Source of the DNA: Bacillota bacterium
GTDB taxonomy: Bacteria; Bacillota; Clostridia; Christensenellales; SZUA-584
Reading direction: 5' to 3'
DNA: 64,000 bases
Assembly (NCBI GenBank): GCA_023410475.1
Contig: JAEYPS010000021.1
Span: 1-64,000 of the forward strand
Positions 49,118 to 58,151 of the stretch are shown piece after piece; position 1 is the stretch's first letter, and every line of letters starts with the position of its first letter. A program made the position numbers and the translations under genes. The notes beneath the pieces were generated by a model. That model was not told where the DNA came from. It saw nothing but the letters and a program-made list of their open reading frames with translations, and did not search any database.

Positions 49118-51120
49118 ATCTCGTTTCTCTTCTGAAAAAATAATCCGTTTATATCGAGAATCAGGCTGATGCTTCCGTCACCCAGAATGGTACAGCCCGC
49201 TATACTCTTTATATCTCCGAGTGTCTTTGATATATAGACCGGCATAGGCTTTACAACGGTTTGATGCTCGCCAACGAGGTCGTCCACCATCAGGCAGTAT
49301 GTCTGCGACTGCGTTTCGACCGTGACAAGTATGCCGTCCTCGGGGTTTGTAACGCTTGTCTCTATACCAAAAACATTATAGAGCCGCACCACAGGATAGC
49401 AGTTTTCGCGTATGAATATCATCTCGTTGCCGCTTGGGTCGGAAAATACGTCGTTTTTGCGCGGCTTGAACGATTCGCGGATCGTCAGCAGCGGAACTAT
49501 GAACGACGCGTCGCCCACCGATACCTGCATTCCGTCTATTATCGCCAGCGTCAGCGGTATACGTATCTTGACAGTTGTGCCCGCGCCCGGCTCAGAGCTT
49601 ACGGACACCGAGCCGCCCAGCTTTTCGATGTTTTTAAGCACCACGTCCATACCCACGCCGCGCCCCGAAAACTCGGTTACTTTTTCCTTTGTGGAAAATC
49701 CCGGTGCGAATATCAGAGAATACGCCTCTTTGTCTGAGACTTCCGACTCCGGTTTCTTAATAAGCCCTTTTTCTACGCCTTTCTTGATAAGCGTTTCTTT
49801 GTTGAGGCCCCTTCCGTCGTCGGAAATAAGTATAAGCACGTCTCCGCCCGTATTGCGCGCTTCAAGCTTTATTTCGCCTACAGGGTTTTTACCGAGGCGC
49901 TTGCGCTCCGCCGAAGGCTCGAGCCCATGATCCATGGAGTTTCGCACGATATGCATAAGAGGATCGGACAGGTTGTCCAATACATTTTTATCGAGTTCCG
50001 TATCTTCGCCGATTATGGTAAGCTTGGCCTTCTTTTCAAATTTGCCGGCCATATCGCGTATTATACGCTCCATCTTATGGAACGTAGCCGAAACAGGAAC
50101 CATCCGTATCGACATCACGATATCCTGAAGCTCGTCGGTAAGCTTTCTTAGCTGCCTTGCCGCCTTTTCAAAGCTCTCGAGCCTGAGCTGGGTTACTTCG
50201 GGGTTTTTCGTAACGGTAGCCTCGGTAATTACGATCTCGCCGACGAGGTCCATCAGCTGGTCGAGCTTGGAGAGGTTAACGCTCATATAACTTTGTTTAA
50301 GGGCGCTCTGAGTCTCCAGTGTCTTATCAGCCTGAGCTGAGCTGTCTGCTTTCTCGCATGTGCCGAAGATCTTTTTGGACTTCTTCTCGTCAATCTCCGA
50401 GAATTCCATGTTTTCGATGAAGAACGCCTCGCGGATCTTGGAAGAGAGTACTTCGCCTGATTCAGCAGAAATGATATACAGCCAAAATCCTTCTTCGGCT
50501 ATCTTGTCGTCGCTGTGCTCCGCGAACAAGTCCGCAGGATCGGTAATAATGTTCGAGCAGAGGTTTTCGAGCGATTTGACGATACCGAACGCGCGGATGT
50601 TTTCCATCTTGCAGCCTTTTTCGAAAACTATCTTCGCGCCGTAGCACTTTGCGCCTTCGCAGGCGCTGCCGCTGAATTCATATTGAGGAGTATCATCGGC
50701 AGGCTGAGGCTGAGCTTTCCTGCCGGTCAGCATCGCGAGGAAATCCTCGATCCTGCCCGCTATTCCCGAAAGATCACCGTCGGGCATACCGCTGTCCTGT
50801 ATCTTCGCTATTTCAGCTTTAATTGTGTCCAGCGTCTCAAAAGAAAGATCGCTGATTTTACGGTAATCTTCCTTTCTTGTATCATGCTCGCGAAGGTAAC
50901 CGAACAGATCCTCCATTGCGTGCGAAAGGTTCGCGATGTTGTCAAAGTTCATCATCGCCGAAGAACCTTTTATGGTATGAAGCAGGCGGAATATCTCCGC
51001 TACATTCTCAGGCGAGAACGATTCTTCTTTGTCGCACTGAAGAAGCAGCGACTCGAATTTTTCAAGAAGCTGTATGTTTTCATACAGATATACTTCCAGC
51101 ATAGAATCATTTGATGACAT
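49114..51120 (-). CDS. cheA: Chemotaxis histidine kinase CheA
   Basis: The 668-aa product has the P1 phosphotransfer domain with His48 (RLLHTIKGSSAMMNF), a P2-like middle part (about 130-255), P3 dimerisation (about 285-345), P4 ATPase with MHIVRNSMDHGLE, ISDDGRGLN and FSGRGVGMDVVLKNI, and a CheW-like P5 (about 530-665). It receives receptor signals through CheW and phosphorylates CheY and CheB. AAAGGA lies 7 nt before the ATG. It is preceded by cheY on the same strand. Confidence 0.95.
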   Translation of the reverse strand: MSSNDSMLEVYLYENIQLLEKFESLLLQCDKEESFSPENVAEIFRLLHTIKGSSAMMNFDNIANLSHAMEDLFGYLREHDTRKEDYRKISDLSFETLDTIKAEIAKIQDSGMPDGDLSGIAGRIEDFLAMLTGRKAQPQPADDTPQYEFSGSACEGAKCYGAKIVFEKGCKMENIRAFGIVKSLENLCSNIITDPADLFAEHSDDKIAEEGFWLYIISAESGEVLSSKIREAFFIENMEFSEIDEKKSKKIFGTCEKADSSAQADKTLETQSALKQSYMSVNLSKLDQLMDLVGEIVITEATVTKNPEVTQLRLESFEKAARQLRKLTDELQDIVMSIRMVPVSATFHKMERIIRDMAGKFEKKAKLTIIGEDTELDKNVLDNLSDPLMHIVRNSMDHGLEPSAERKRLGKNPVGEIKLEARNTGGDVLILISDDGRGLNKETLIKKGVEKGLIKKPESEVSDKEAYSLIFAPGFSTKEKVTEFSGRGVGMDVVLKNIEKLGGSVSVSSEPGAGTTVKIRIPLTLAIIDGMQVSVGDASFIVPLLTIRESFKPRKNDVFSDPSGNEMIFIRENCYPVVRLYNVFGIETSVTNPEDGILVTVETQSQTYCLMVDDLVGEHQTVVKPMPVYISKTLGDIKSIAGCTILGDGSISLILDINGLFFQKRNEI

Positions 51121-51140
51121 GCCAGTATCCTTTCCCGTAA

Positions 51141-51177
51141 GCGCTTATCAGCCTGTTTCCACGTCATTAATAAGCGC
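51141..51177. repeat. Inverted repeat between cheY and cheA
   Basis: GCGCTTAT (51141-51148) and ATAAGCGC (51170-51177) form a perfect 8-bp inverted repeat with a 21-nt loop in the 84-nt gap between cheY and cheA. There is no T-tract, so it may be an mRNA stability or processing element. Confidence 0.4.
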
Positions 51178-51204
51178 AGACTTTGCTGTTTAATAACCTG
51201 ATTC

Positions 51205-51561
51205 TTATGACAGGTTGTTGAGTGCGGCAACTATCGCGTCTTCTTTGAACGGCTTTACGATAAAACCCTTTGCACCCGAAAGCACCGCTTCTCTCACCAT
51301 ACTTTCCTGGCCCATAGCGGATATCATAATAATGTTGGCGGACGGATTGAACGCCAGTATCTTTTTTATGCTCGCCAGACCGTCCATTTCGGGCATCGTG
51401 ATATCCATCGTCACGATGTCAGGACTTAGCTCCTGGTATTTTTGTATGGCGACTTTACCGTTTTCCGCTTCGCCGACAACTTCGAATCCGTTCTTGCTGA
51501 GCATGTTTTTGATGGAAACCCTCATGAACGCAGCATCGTCAACTATCAGCACCTTTTTCAT
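51205..51561 (-). CDS. cheY: Chemotaxis response regulator CheY
   Basis: The 118-aa product is a stand-alone receiver: acidic pair VLIVDDAAFMR, phospho-acceptor Asp53 (VTMDITMPEMDG), Ser/Thr in MISAMGQE and Lys in GFIVKPF. Phosphorylated by CheA it binds the flagellar switch. AGGAGG lies 6 nt before the ATG. It lies in the operon cheC-cheD-cheY-cheA. Confidence 0.95.
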   Translation of the reverse strand: MKKVLIVDDAAFMRVSIKNMLSKNGFEVVGEAENGKVAIQKYQELSPDIVTMDITMPEMDGLASIKKILAFNPSANIIMISAMGQESMVREAVLSGAKGFIVKPFKEDAIVAALNNLS

Positions 51562-51601
51562 ATAATCCTCCTCTTAAATGCAACCTCATTATGAAAATAC
51601 A

Positions 51602-52087
51602 TCAGATATATTTTACGGCTCTCGGAGACACGGTTCTTATCTGCAGCGCATTGCTTGAGCAGCAAAACTCTATCGATCTGCCGCTGGTGCCTCCCATGTC
51701 CTCCGCGACAATGGCTATGGCGTTTTCCTTCAACACCTTTCGGCACATCTCAATATTACGCTGACCTACGTTCATAACATCCGTATTATAGTTCGTATTG
51801 AACATGTGCGCCCCGCCGGCCGCTTTTGCTGCAAGTCTTGCGCGCGCTGCCCCTGACGCCACCATTGCCCGTATAAGCTCGGCTATTCCGGTATCGGCGA
51901 ACTTATACTTGTTTGTTGCGTCCGTGCCTTTGGGAGCGGTCGGAAGCATGATATGCACCATGCCGCCGATCTTGGCCGCCGGGTCGTAAAGTACGAGACC
52001 GACGCAGGAACCAAGCCCGAGTGTCACTATCTTGTCGGGCGACTTTGATATCTGTGATTCCGCTATACCTATAGTAATCACCCTCAT
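51602..52087 (-). CDS. cheD: Chemoreceptor glutamine deamidase CheD
   Basis: The 161-aa product has the catalytic Cys in TLGLGSCVGLVLYDP, the His in GGMVHIMLP and the Thr-containing KFADTGIAELI segment, the conserved triad of CheD. It deamidates receptor glutamines and, in Firmicutes, also binds CheC. It starts one base after the cheC stop codon. Confidence 0.93.
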   Translation of the reverse strand: MRVITIGIAESQISKSPDKIVTLGLGSCVGLVLYDPAAKIGGMVHIMLPTAPKGTDATNKYKFADTGIAELIRAMVASGAARARLAAKAAGGAHMFNTNYNTDVMNVGQRNIEMCRKVLKENAIAIVAEDMGGTSGRSIEFCCSSNALQIRTVSPRAVKYI

Positions 52088-52088
52088 G

Positions 52089-52709
52089 TCAATATGCTTC
52101 CATTTGACGAATTAGGGTTTTATACGATTCGGCATCCGGAATAAGAAAGAAGTGGCCATACAAGCTCTGGTCGTTGTCGATGAACTCCGTTTCCATGAAC
52201 ATCACGTTGTCACCGCAGTTGACGCTGGTGACCGCGAGCAGGTTCATTACAGCACCGGCCATATCGAATACAAGATCGGGCACTGACGCCTCGATCTTAA
52301 GGTTCGTAAGCTCGGATATCGCGGTAATATAGGAGCCGATGAGTATATTAGCCATCTCCTTCATCGCCGAGATCTGCATCTCGCGCAGCTCATCCTCAGG
52401 CATGTTGTTTGCCATATCGCCAAGCAAAGAACCCGCAAGCTTCAGCGCGTCCTCTTCATCCATAACGAGAAGTATGAAGCCGTTTATTTCCCCGATTATG
52501 CCAACCAACAGACCGGCGACAACGTTTTCCGGCCCTTTAAGTATGTCGCACATCTGTGAGTATTCGCAGAACTGCGCCTTCGGTACCCTCAGCCCGATCT
52601 CGTGCGAGAGCATTAAAGACAGCGCTGTTGCCGCGTGGCCAGCGCCTATGTTTTCAAGCTCCCTAAAGAAATCAAGCTGTCTGCTGTCGATACTTTTTGG
52701 ATCAAACAT
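52089..52709 (-). CDS. cheC: CheY-P phosphatase CheC
   Basis: The 206-aa product has the two symmetric active-site motifs of CheC: FFRELENIGAGHAATALSLML near the N-terminus and ISAMKEMANILIGSYITAIS in the middle (ExxN with following Gly). It dephosphorylates CheY-P and is stimulated by CheD. The ATG at 52709 follows AGGTGGGAG; a GTG three codons earlier overlaps that ribosome site and is not used. It is the first gene of the minus-strand che operon, behind a sigma-28-like promoter. Confidence 0.93.
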   Translation of the reverse strand: MFDPKSIDSRQLDFFRELENIGAGHAATALSLMLSHEIGLRVPKAQFCEYSQMCDILKGPENVVAGLLVGIIGEINGFILLVMDEEDALKLAGSLLGDMANNMPEDELREMQISAMKEMANILIGSYITAISELTNLKIEASVPDLVFDMAGAVMNLLAVTSVNCGDNVMFMETEFIDNDQSLYGHFFLIPDAESYKTLIRQMEAY

Positions 52710-52768
52710 TTCTCCCACCTAAAAAAATAAAGTAAACCGTATGCGTTTCGCCTCTGATGCTAATTTAT

Positions 52769-52796
52769 ATATCGAAACTTTTACGGGATTTGTTTA
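52769..52796 (-). promoter_or_regulatory. Candidate sigma-28 (SigD) promoter of the cheC operon
   Basis: On the minus strand TAAA (52796-52793), 17 nt, then TCGATAT (52775-52769) resembles the flagellar sigma consensus TAAA-N15/16-CCGATAT with one mismatch in the -10. It lies 60 nt upstream of cheC. A TATAAT at 52822-52827 on the plus strand may be the -10 of the divergent FliK-like gene. Confidence 0.45.
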
Positions 52797-52890
52797 ATCA
52801 TTTTTAAAAAAACACGATAAATATAATGTAGTAAATAAAAGCCAGCAGTGCGAATAACACACGGCATATGTGCAGCAGGAAGTGAAACCG

Positions 52891-54405
52891 ATGAAGATCG
52901 AAGGCTTAGGGCATATAAAAGGAATAGAACAGATACATATCACGGGACAGGCCTCGGTCAAGCTTACCGACGGTGAGATTCTTGTTGCGAAAATCGAGCA
53001 GATACAGGGCGAAAAGCTGATGCTCAGAAACAGGGAAGGCGCTTTGTTTATGGCGCTGATGCAAGGAGAGCTCGGCCTAGCGCAGGGCGATACGGTAGAA
53101 GTGGCCGCAAGCGGCAAGGGAGACGGCTATGTGCTGTATCTGCTGGACATAGATAAAGAGGCGTCGAATCAGCAAAAGCATCCCGCGCTGCGCGATAATC
53201 TGCCCGAAACGATGGCCATGATGAAAGCTACTCCCGGGCTTGACCCAAAATCAGCCGCTTTTCTTACTGAAAACAATATACCCAATACGCCTGAGAATAT
53301 AGCGGCTCTTTCTGAATTGGTGCGCGGCGGCAGCGGCCTCGGCGCTCTGCTTGCAGAGATATTGCAGGGGTTAAGCCGGGACGGTGAGGTTAAGCAGCCG
53401 TTGCCCAACGCAGGCACTGGCGGCATGCAGCCAGAAGGAACTACTGTAACAAACAGCGCTGACCCGCAAACGGCAAAAAGCGCGGGCACTGAGCGCGCGA
53501 ATACGGCGGGAACGGCAGAGACGTCTGCAGCGGCGGCTGCACAGGGAACTGCCCAAACCGGCGCCGGGGATATAATAACCGCAGCGTCACAGGCGCCAAA
53601 CTCACCCGCGGATGCAAACGCACAGATTGTCTCAGCATCGGGACAGGAGGCCGCGCCGCAGCCACCTGTTTCAACACAGGATGCTTCAATAATAGCGCAG
53701 GGCGCTGGGCAGCAAACCGAAGGTGTATCGTCAGGCAATGCCCAAGGTCAAGATAGCGCGGCGAACGAGCAGCCGCTTAGAGGTGAGACGCTGCTTTATA
53801 ATAAAGAACAAATTAAAGAGAAAATACTCGAAATTTTTATAAGGCCCGACGAGCAAACGGGGGCGCAGCTTAAAAAAACGGTAATGGAGACGTCCGATAA
53901 GCTCAACGCGCTAAAGATGATGCTCAATAATTCCGATAAAAGTAATAAAGAGATATATATCGGTAAGGCTGCTCAGGCGCAAAAACAGCTTGACATGATG
54001 TCAGATTCGAAAAGGTTCGATTATATTCAGATGCCGTTCTATCTTAAAAACGGGGCTGAGAGGACTGCCGAGCTATATGTATTCCGCCGCAAGCGCAAAA
54101 AAGAGCCCGGCGAAGAAGGTATGAGCGTGCTGGTGGCTCTCGATACGCAGAACATAGGACGAGTGGAAACGCTGATAAAAACATCGGGTACCGGCATCTC
54201 TCTTGAATTCAGGATAGAGCACAAGGAGCTGCAGCAGGAGATATCCAAACGGGCTAAAATACTGGCGGCGGCGCTTGAGGGGGCAGGATATCATCTGAAG
54301 AACATAAGAGTTACGAAGCTCAAAACCAGGACAACTGTACTCAACGCGGCGGGGCCGGACGAAGACGATGGTGCAAAATCCGGCAAATTGGATGTGAAGA
54401 TATGA
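52891..54405 (+). CDS. FliK/YlqG-like flagellar protein
   Basis: The 504-aa product has a beta-rich N-terminus (about 1-90), a long low-complexity Ala/Gln/Thr-rich middle (about 160-300) and a folded C-terminal domain (about 310-500) with YIQMPFYLKNGAERTAELYVFRRKRKK and VLVALDTQNIGRVETLIKTSGTGISLEFRIE, which resembles the hook-length-control C-terminal domain. In Bacillus a similar protein (YlqG) precedes the FlhX homologue YlqH, as here. Hook-length control is a reasonable guess. The ATG at 52891 follows AGGAAGTG; an earlier GTG is possible. It overlaps the next gene by 4 nt. Confidence 0.6.
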   Translation: MKIEGLGHIKGIEQIHITGQASVKLTDGEILVAKIEQIQGEKLMLRNREGALFMALMQGELGLAQGDTVEVAASGKGDGYVLYLLDIDKEASNQQKHPALRDNLPETMAMMKATPGLDPKSAAFLTENNIPNTPENIAALSELVRGGSGLGALLAEILQGLSRDGEVKQPLPNAGTGGMQPEGTTVTNSADPQTAKSAGTERANTAGTAETSAAAAAQGTAQTGAGDIITAASQAPNSPADANAQIVSASGQEAAPQPPVSTQDASIIAQGAGQQTEGVSSGNAQGQDSAANEQPLRGETLLYNKEQIKEKILEIFIRPDEQTGAQLKKTVMETSDKLNALKMMLNNSDKSNKEIYIGKAAQAQKQLDMMSDSKRFDYIQMPFYLKNGAERTAELYVFRRKRKKEPGEEGMSVLVALDTQNIGRVETLIKTSGTGISLEFRIEHKELQQEISKRAKILAAALEGAGYHLKNIRVTKLKTRTTVLNAAGPDEDDGAKSGKLDVKI

Positions 54406-54707
54406 AAGAATACGACGGATTTGAACATGAAGACCTTCTTGAAGCGGCCGCGTTGAAATATGACGCTGACAAGGACAGGGCTCCAAGGATAATCGCGCTT
54501 GGAAAAGGATATACCGCCCGGAATATCGTTAAAGCGGCGCGCGAGAACAGCGTGCAGGTAATAAAGGACAACAAGGTATCATCGGTGCTCCACAAGCTCA
54601 GCGTGGGCAGTGAGATACCTGAACAGCTTTATAAAGCGGTAGCCGAGATACTGTCGTTCGTGTGCACTATAGACAGCGAACGCAAGCATAAACTCGGCGC
54701 CCGGTAA
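54402..54707 (+). CDS. FlhX: FlhB C-terminal-domain homologue
   Basis: The 101-aa product matches the cytoplasmic C-terminal part of FlhB: ALKYDADKDRAPRIIALGKGYTARNIVKAARENSV then NKVSSVLHKLSVGSEIPEQLYKAVAEIL. The membrane domain and the NPTH self-cleavage site are absent, as in known stand-alone FlhX/YlqH proteins that can substitute for the cleaved FlhB fragment in export-specificity switching. It is coupled to the FliK-like gene by 4 nt. Confidence 0.82.
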   Translation: MKEYDGFEHEDLLEAAALKYDADKDRAPRIIALGKGYTARNIVKAARENSVQVIKDNKVSSVLHKLSVGSEIPEQLYKAVAEILSFVCTIDSERKHKLGAR

Positions 54708-54722
54708 ATGAAAGGATAACTG

Positions 54723-55682
54723 ATGACTGTAAACGCAACAAACGCAATGCAGGCGGCTATGCTGCGGAGCATGTCGGGCAATACGGGAATCGCAGGCAGT
54801 AATTATTCGAGTTCGTTCAGCTCTATGCTGATGGAAGCGCTGCTTGAGTCTAAAACGCAAGGTTTATCATCAGGTTATACTTCCGGATCGTCGCCGATGT
54901 TCGGGGATACTTCGGCATATGCGCTTATGGCAATGATGCTGGGCTCGGGTTCCGGCTCGGGCAGAAGCATGGCGATGATGAGCCTTTACAACGCTTTAAA
55001 AGGCGAAGCGTCTTCGTTTGGCTTCGCAGGGGCCAGGCTAAACCCTTATTTCAAAGGGCGCTACTCAAACGAGTATCTGCGGGAGCTCTACGCGAACGCC
55101 TTAGCCGAGGTGCCCGGGAAAGGAACAATACCTTCGCGCCCGGGGAGGCCGGTTGATCCGGCGTTAACGAGCAACATATTAAACCGTTCGGCGTCGCGGT
55201 ATACTTCGGTGATAAACCAGTTTTCCGTTGAGACACGAGCGAGGTATCAGCCGGACGGAGGCACATACTGCAACATATTCGTATGGGATGTAACGAAGGC
55301 GATGGGAGCGGAGATACCGCACTATTTCAACGCAAAAACGGGAAAGCCGATGTCATTCGGCGATAAGGGGGCAAACCAAATGAACGCTAACGCTATGTAT
55401 AATTGGCTGCATAAACACGGCGACCAGTACGGCTGGTTTGAGGTAACGCCGAAGGAGGCGCAGGAGCTTGCCAATCAGGGTCACCCGGTTGTCACCGCAT
55501 TATACAGAAGCGGCGCTCACGGGCACGTTCAGATAGTATGTCCGTCAAAGGACGGCATATATGACGAGAAGCGCGGCGTAACGGTGGCGCAGGCGGGCAG
55601 AAGGCTTACGAGCTACAGGCCAATAACACAGCTCTACAGCAAGTCGAGCCTGTCAAAAGTATCGTATTTCGCGCATATGTAA
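54723..55682 (+). CDS. Putative cysteine-type peptidoglycan hydrolase in the flagellar operon
   Basis: The 319-aa product has a Ser/Gly/Met-rich N-terminal half (1-100) without a classical signal peptide, and a C-terminal domain (about 155-319) with a Cys motif GGTYCNIFVWDVTKAMG (Cys183, Asp189) and a His motif AHGHVQIV (His266/His268), a layout like NlpC/P60 or CHAP cysteine hydrolases. Similar TYCN domains occur in phage and cell-wall lytic proteins. Export through the flagellar channel and wall remodelling, in place of FlgJ, is inferred from position. AAGGATAA precedes the ATG. Confidence 0.6.
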   Translation: MTVNATNAMQAAMLRSMSGNTGIAGSNYSSSFSSMLMEALLESKTQGLSSGYTSGSSPMFGDTSAYALMAMMLGSGSGSGRSMAMMSLYNALKGEASSFGFAGARLNPYFKGRYSNEYLRELYANALAEVPGKGTIPSRPGRPVDPALTSNILNRSASRYTSVINQFSVETRARYQPDGGTYCNIFVWDVTKAMGAEIPHYFNAKTGKPMSFGDKGANQMNANAMYNWLHKHGDQYGWFEVTPKEAQELANQGHPVVTALYRSGAHGHVQIVCPSKDGIYDEKRGVTVAQAGRRLTSYRPITQLYSKSSLSKVSYFAHM

Positions 55683-55697
55683 AAGGCATAAATCGGT

Positions 55698-55724
55698 TAA
55701 GTTTTACTTGATAAAAACCGATAT
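55698..55724 (+). promoter_or_regulatory. Sigma-28 (SigD/FliA) promoter of the fliD operon
   Basis: TAAGTTTT (55698-55705), 11 nt, ACCGATAT (55717-55724) closely matches TAAAGTTT-N11-GCCGATAA. An inverted repeat ATCGGTT (55692-55698) / AACCGAT (55716-55722) overlaps both boxes. It lies 47 nt before fliD. Confidence 0.75.
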
Positions 55725-55771
55725 AAATATAGATATAAGCTGTTATTCCAAAATGAACGGAGGATGAGAAT

Positions 55772-57262
55772 ATGGCGGGGATCGAAAGATTGAGAATGTC
55801 CGGTTTGTCCTCGGGCGTCGATACCGAAAGCTTAGTCAAGGGCATGCTCTCGGTATATCAGGCGAAGATAGACAAACAGCAGCAGTCTAATATAAAACTT
55901 AGCTGGACGGCTGACGCGTACCGCGAAGTCAATACGCTGATCAGAAATTTCCGTTCTAAATATATGAGCGTATTATCGGGCTCAAACATGCTATCCTCGT
56001 CGGCCTACAGCGATTACAGCGTAAAAATGCTCTCTAGCTCGAGCGCTGTTTCTGTTTCGGCGGCTCATACCGCAAACGAAGGCACGTATACGATAAACAG
56101 CATAACCCAGCTCGCCGAGTCCGCCGCGCCAAGCAGTAAAGACGTCTTTACCGGAACATCCTACAGCAGCGGCACGAAGCTTTCCGAGCTGCAGCTTAGC
56201 AATGCCTTTGAGTTTGTAGACGGTGAGCTGTCGTTCTCGATAAACGGCAAGACTTTTGCATTTACGCAAGACAGTACTATTGGCGAACTCATCAATGAGG
56301 TAAACATATCAGGCGCTGGCGTCAAGATGAGTTTTAGCAGCCTTACAAAAGGATTTACCATAAAAGCGGCTTCAACCGGCAGCGACAGCAAAGTCGAGAT
56401 AGTCAATATAGCCGGAAACGCGTTTGCCGAAACGGACAGCGCTTTTGGCATATCCGAGGGGACGCATCTAGGTAAGGACGCGATATTAAAAATAAACGAC
56501 TGCGATGTGGTAAGGTCGACGAATTCGTTTACCATTGACGGAATCACATACAATCTTACAGGAAAAACCAACGAGCCTGTAACCTTTACAGTAAACCGCA
56601 ACATCGAAGACACCGTCGACAGGATAAAAGGGTTTGTGACGGCTTATAACGAGCTCGTCGACAGCCTTCAGACAAAAGTAGGTGAAAAGGTTTACCGCGG
56701 CTTCCCGCCTCTTTCAGACACGCAGAGAGAAGCGATGAACGATAAGGAAATAGAGCTGTGGGAAGAGAAGGCCAAAAGCGGAATGCTTAGGGGCGACCCT
56801 TATATATCGTCGCTGCTGTCGTCTCTTAGAAGCGCGCTTTATACAACAGTCGAAGGTACTGGTATGTCTCTGTCGGATATCGGCCTTAATACAGGCATCT
56901 ATTCTGACGGTGCTAAGATAACGATAGACGAGAACAAGCTGCGTTCTGCAATAGCCGCAGACCCTGAAAAGGTAAAAAGCCTGTTTATGCTCAATGGCGC
57001 AGATTCCAGTGGCCAGGGGCTGGTAACGAGGATGTCGAACGCGCTTCTGTCTTATACAAAGCAGACCACAAATATCGCGCTCGATAAACTAGAAGACAGG
57101 ATATCTGATTCTAAAGATAAGATGAAAGCGCTGCAGTCAAAGCTGGACGATAGGGAACGCGTACTGTGGAAGAGATTTTCAGCAATGGAGACCGCGATGT
57201 CCAAGCTAAACGGAATGTCGTCGTGGCTGGCAAGCTTCACATCAAGTATATCACCAAAATAA
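55772..57262 (+). CDS. fliD: Flagellar filament cap protein FliD
   Basis: The 496-aa product has the FliD N-terminal signature (MSGLSSGVDTESLVKGMLSVYQAKIDKQQQ), the middle D2/D3 domains, and the C-terminal coiled coil (about 440-496: TNIALDKLEDRISDSKDKMKALQSKLDDRERVLWKRFSAMETAMSKLN). It caps the filament and assembles flagellin outside the cell. GGAGG lies 8 nt upstream of the ATG. fliS follows 29 nt later. Confidence 0.93.
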   Translation: MAGIERLRMSGLSSGVDTESLVKGMLSVYQAKIDKQQQSNIKLSWTADAYREVNTLIRNFRSKYMSVLSGSNMLSSSAYSDYSVKMLSSSSAVSVSAAHTANEGTYTINSITQLAESAAPSSKDVFTGTSYSSGTKLSELQLSNAFEFVDGELSFSINGKTFAFTQDSTIGELINEVNISGAGVKMSFSSLTKGFTIKAASTGSDSKVEIVNIAGNAFAETDSAFGISEGTHLGKDAILKINDCDVVRSTNSFTIDGITYNLTGKTNEPVTFTVNRNIEDTVDRIKGFVTAYNELVDSLQTKVGEKVYRGFPPLSDTQREAMNDKEIELWEEKAKSGMLRGDPYISSLLSSLRSALYTTVEGTGMSLSDIGLNTGIYSDGAKITIDENKLRSAIAADPEKVKSLFMLNGADSSGQGLVTRMSNALLSYTKQTTNIALDKLEDRISDSKDKMKALQSKLDDRERVLWKRFSAMETAMSKLNGMSSWLASFTSSISPK

Positions 57263-57291
57263 CTATAAACGCATAGCGAGGAGAAACAGCC

Positions 57292-57696
57292 ATGGTTATG
57301 ACAAACGCATACGAAAGATACAAGACGCAGGATGTAAGTACGGCGAGCCCTGTGGCTCTTATAGTCATGCTTTATAACGGTTGTATAAAGCAGCTGAAGC
57401 TTTCACGAATAGCCATAGAGAATAAGGACTATGAAGGCGCCAACAACAGCCTAAAAAAGGCGCAGGACATCGTAAGCGAGCTGATGATGAGCCTCGACTT
57501 AAGGTATGAGATCTCGAACAACCTAATGTCACTCTACAGGTTTATATACGGTGAACTGGTCAGCATCAACATTTCTAAGAAAACTGAAAAAATAGAGCCC
57601 GTGATAAAAATTCTGTCCGATCTGCGGGATGCGTGGGGAAAGGTCGAAAAAGAATGCAGGTCGCTTTCATATGAAGTAAGTGAGCTGGAACAATGA
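57292..57696 (+). CDS. fliS: Flagellin export chaperone FliS
   Basis: The 134-aa helical product has the family opening NAYERYKTQDVSTASPVALIVMLYNGCIKQLKLS. FliS binds the C-terminus of flagellin in the cytoplasm before export. GAGGAG lies 8 nt before the ATG; the third codon is also ATG. It overlaps the following chaperone gene by 4 nt. Confidence 0.93.
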   Translation: MVMTNAYERYKTQDVSTASPVALIVMLYNGCIKQLKLSRIAIENKDYEGANNSLKKAQDIVSELMMSLDLRYEISNNLMSLYRFIYGELVSINISKKTEKIEPVIKILSDLRDAWGKVEKECRSLSYEVSELEQ

Positions 57697-58118
57697 ACAA
57701 ACTGATAGCGGGCGGTATTACCGAAATATTGCGTATAGAAAAAGAGCTTCTTTCACAGATGCTAAGATCATTGCGTAAAGCCTCGGAGCTTATTAAGCAC
57801 GACGATACAGAAGCGTTTGAAAAAGAGCTTGTAAGCTGCGAGAGTATAATGAAAAGCGTCGATGAGCTTCGCAAGTCAGAAGAAAGACTGCAGTCTGCCG
57901 AAGCCGCAGGAGGTGATGAGGCCCGGCAGCTCAAAACGGATATAGCATATATTATAAAACAGATATCAGACGCCAATACGGAATGCGCAAAGGCCTCCGA
58001 AGACAGGCTGAAAAGCTGCGCGAGCCAGATAAAAGCGCTCAGGCAGTCAAAACAAGGAATGGATCTGTATACCAACGAGATAAACCATGACGCGGTATTT
58101 ATAGACGCAAAACAATAA
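57693..58118 (+). CDS. FlgN/FliT-like flagellar export chaperone
   Basis: The 141-aa product is almost wholly helical with heptad-like patterning, as in FlgN-type chaperones for hook-associated or cap proteins. Sequence motifs are weak; the assignment rests on size, helical character and position right after fliS (4-nt overlap). Confidence 0.5.
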   Translation: MNKLIAGGITEILRIEKELLSQMLRSLRKASELIKHDDTEAFEKELVSCESIMKSVDELRKSEERLQSAEAAGGDEARQLKTDIAYIIKQISDANTECAKASEDRLKSCASQIKALRQSKQGMDLYTNEINHDAVFIDAKQ

Positions 58119-58151
58119 GGCATTTTTTAATTAGTAATTGGAGCTTTGGCA

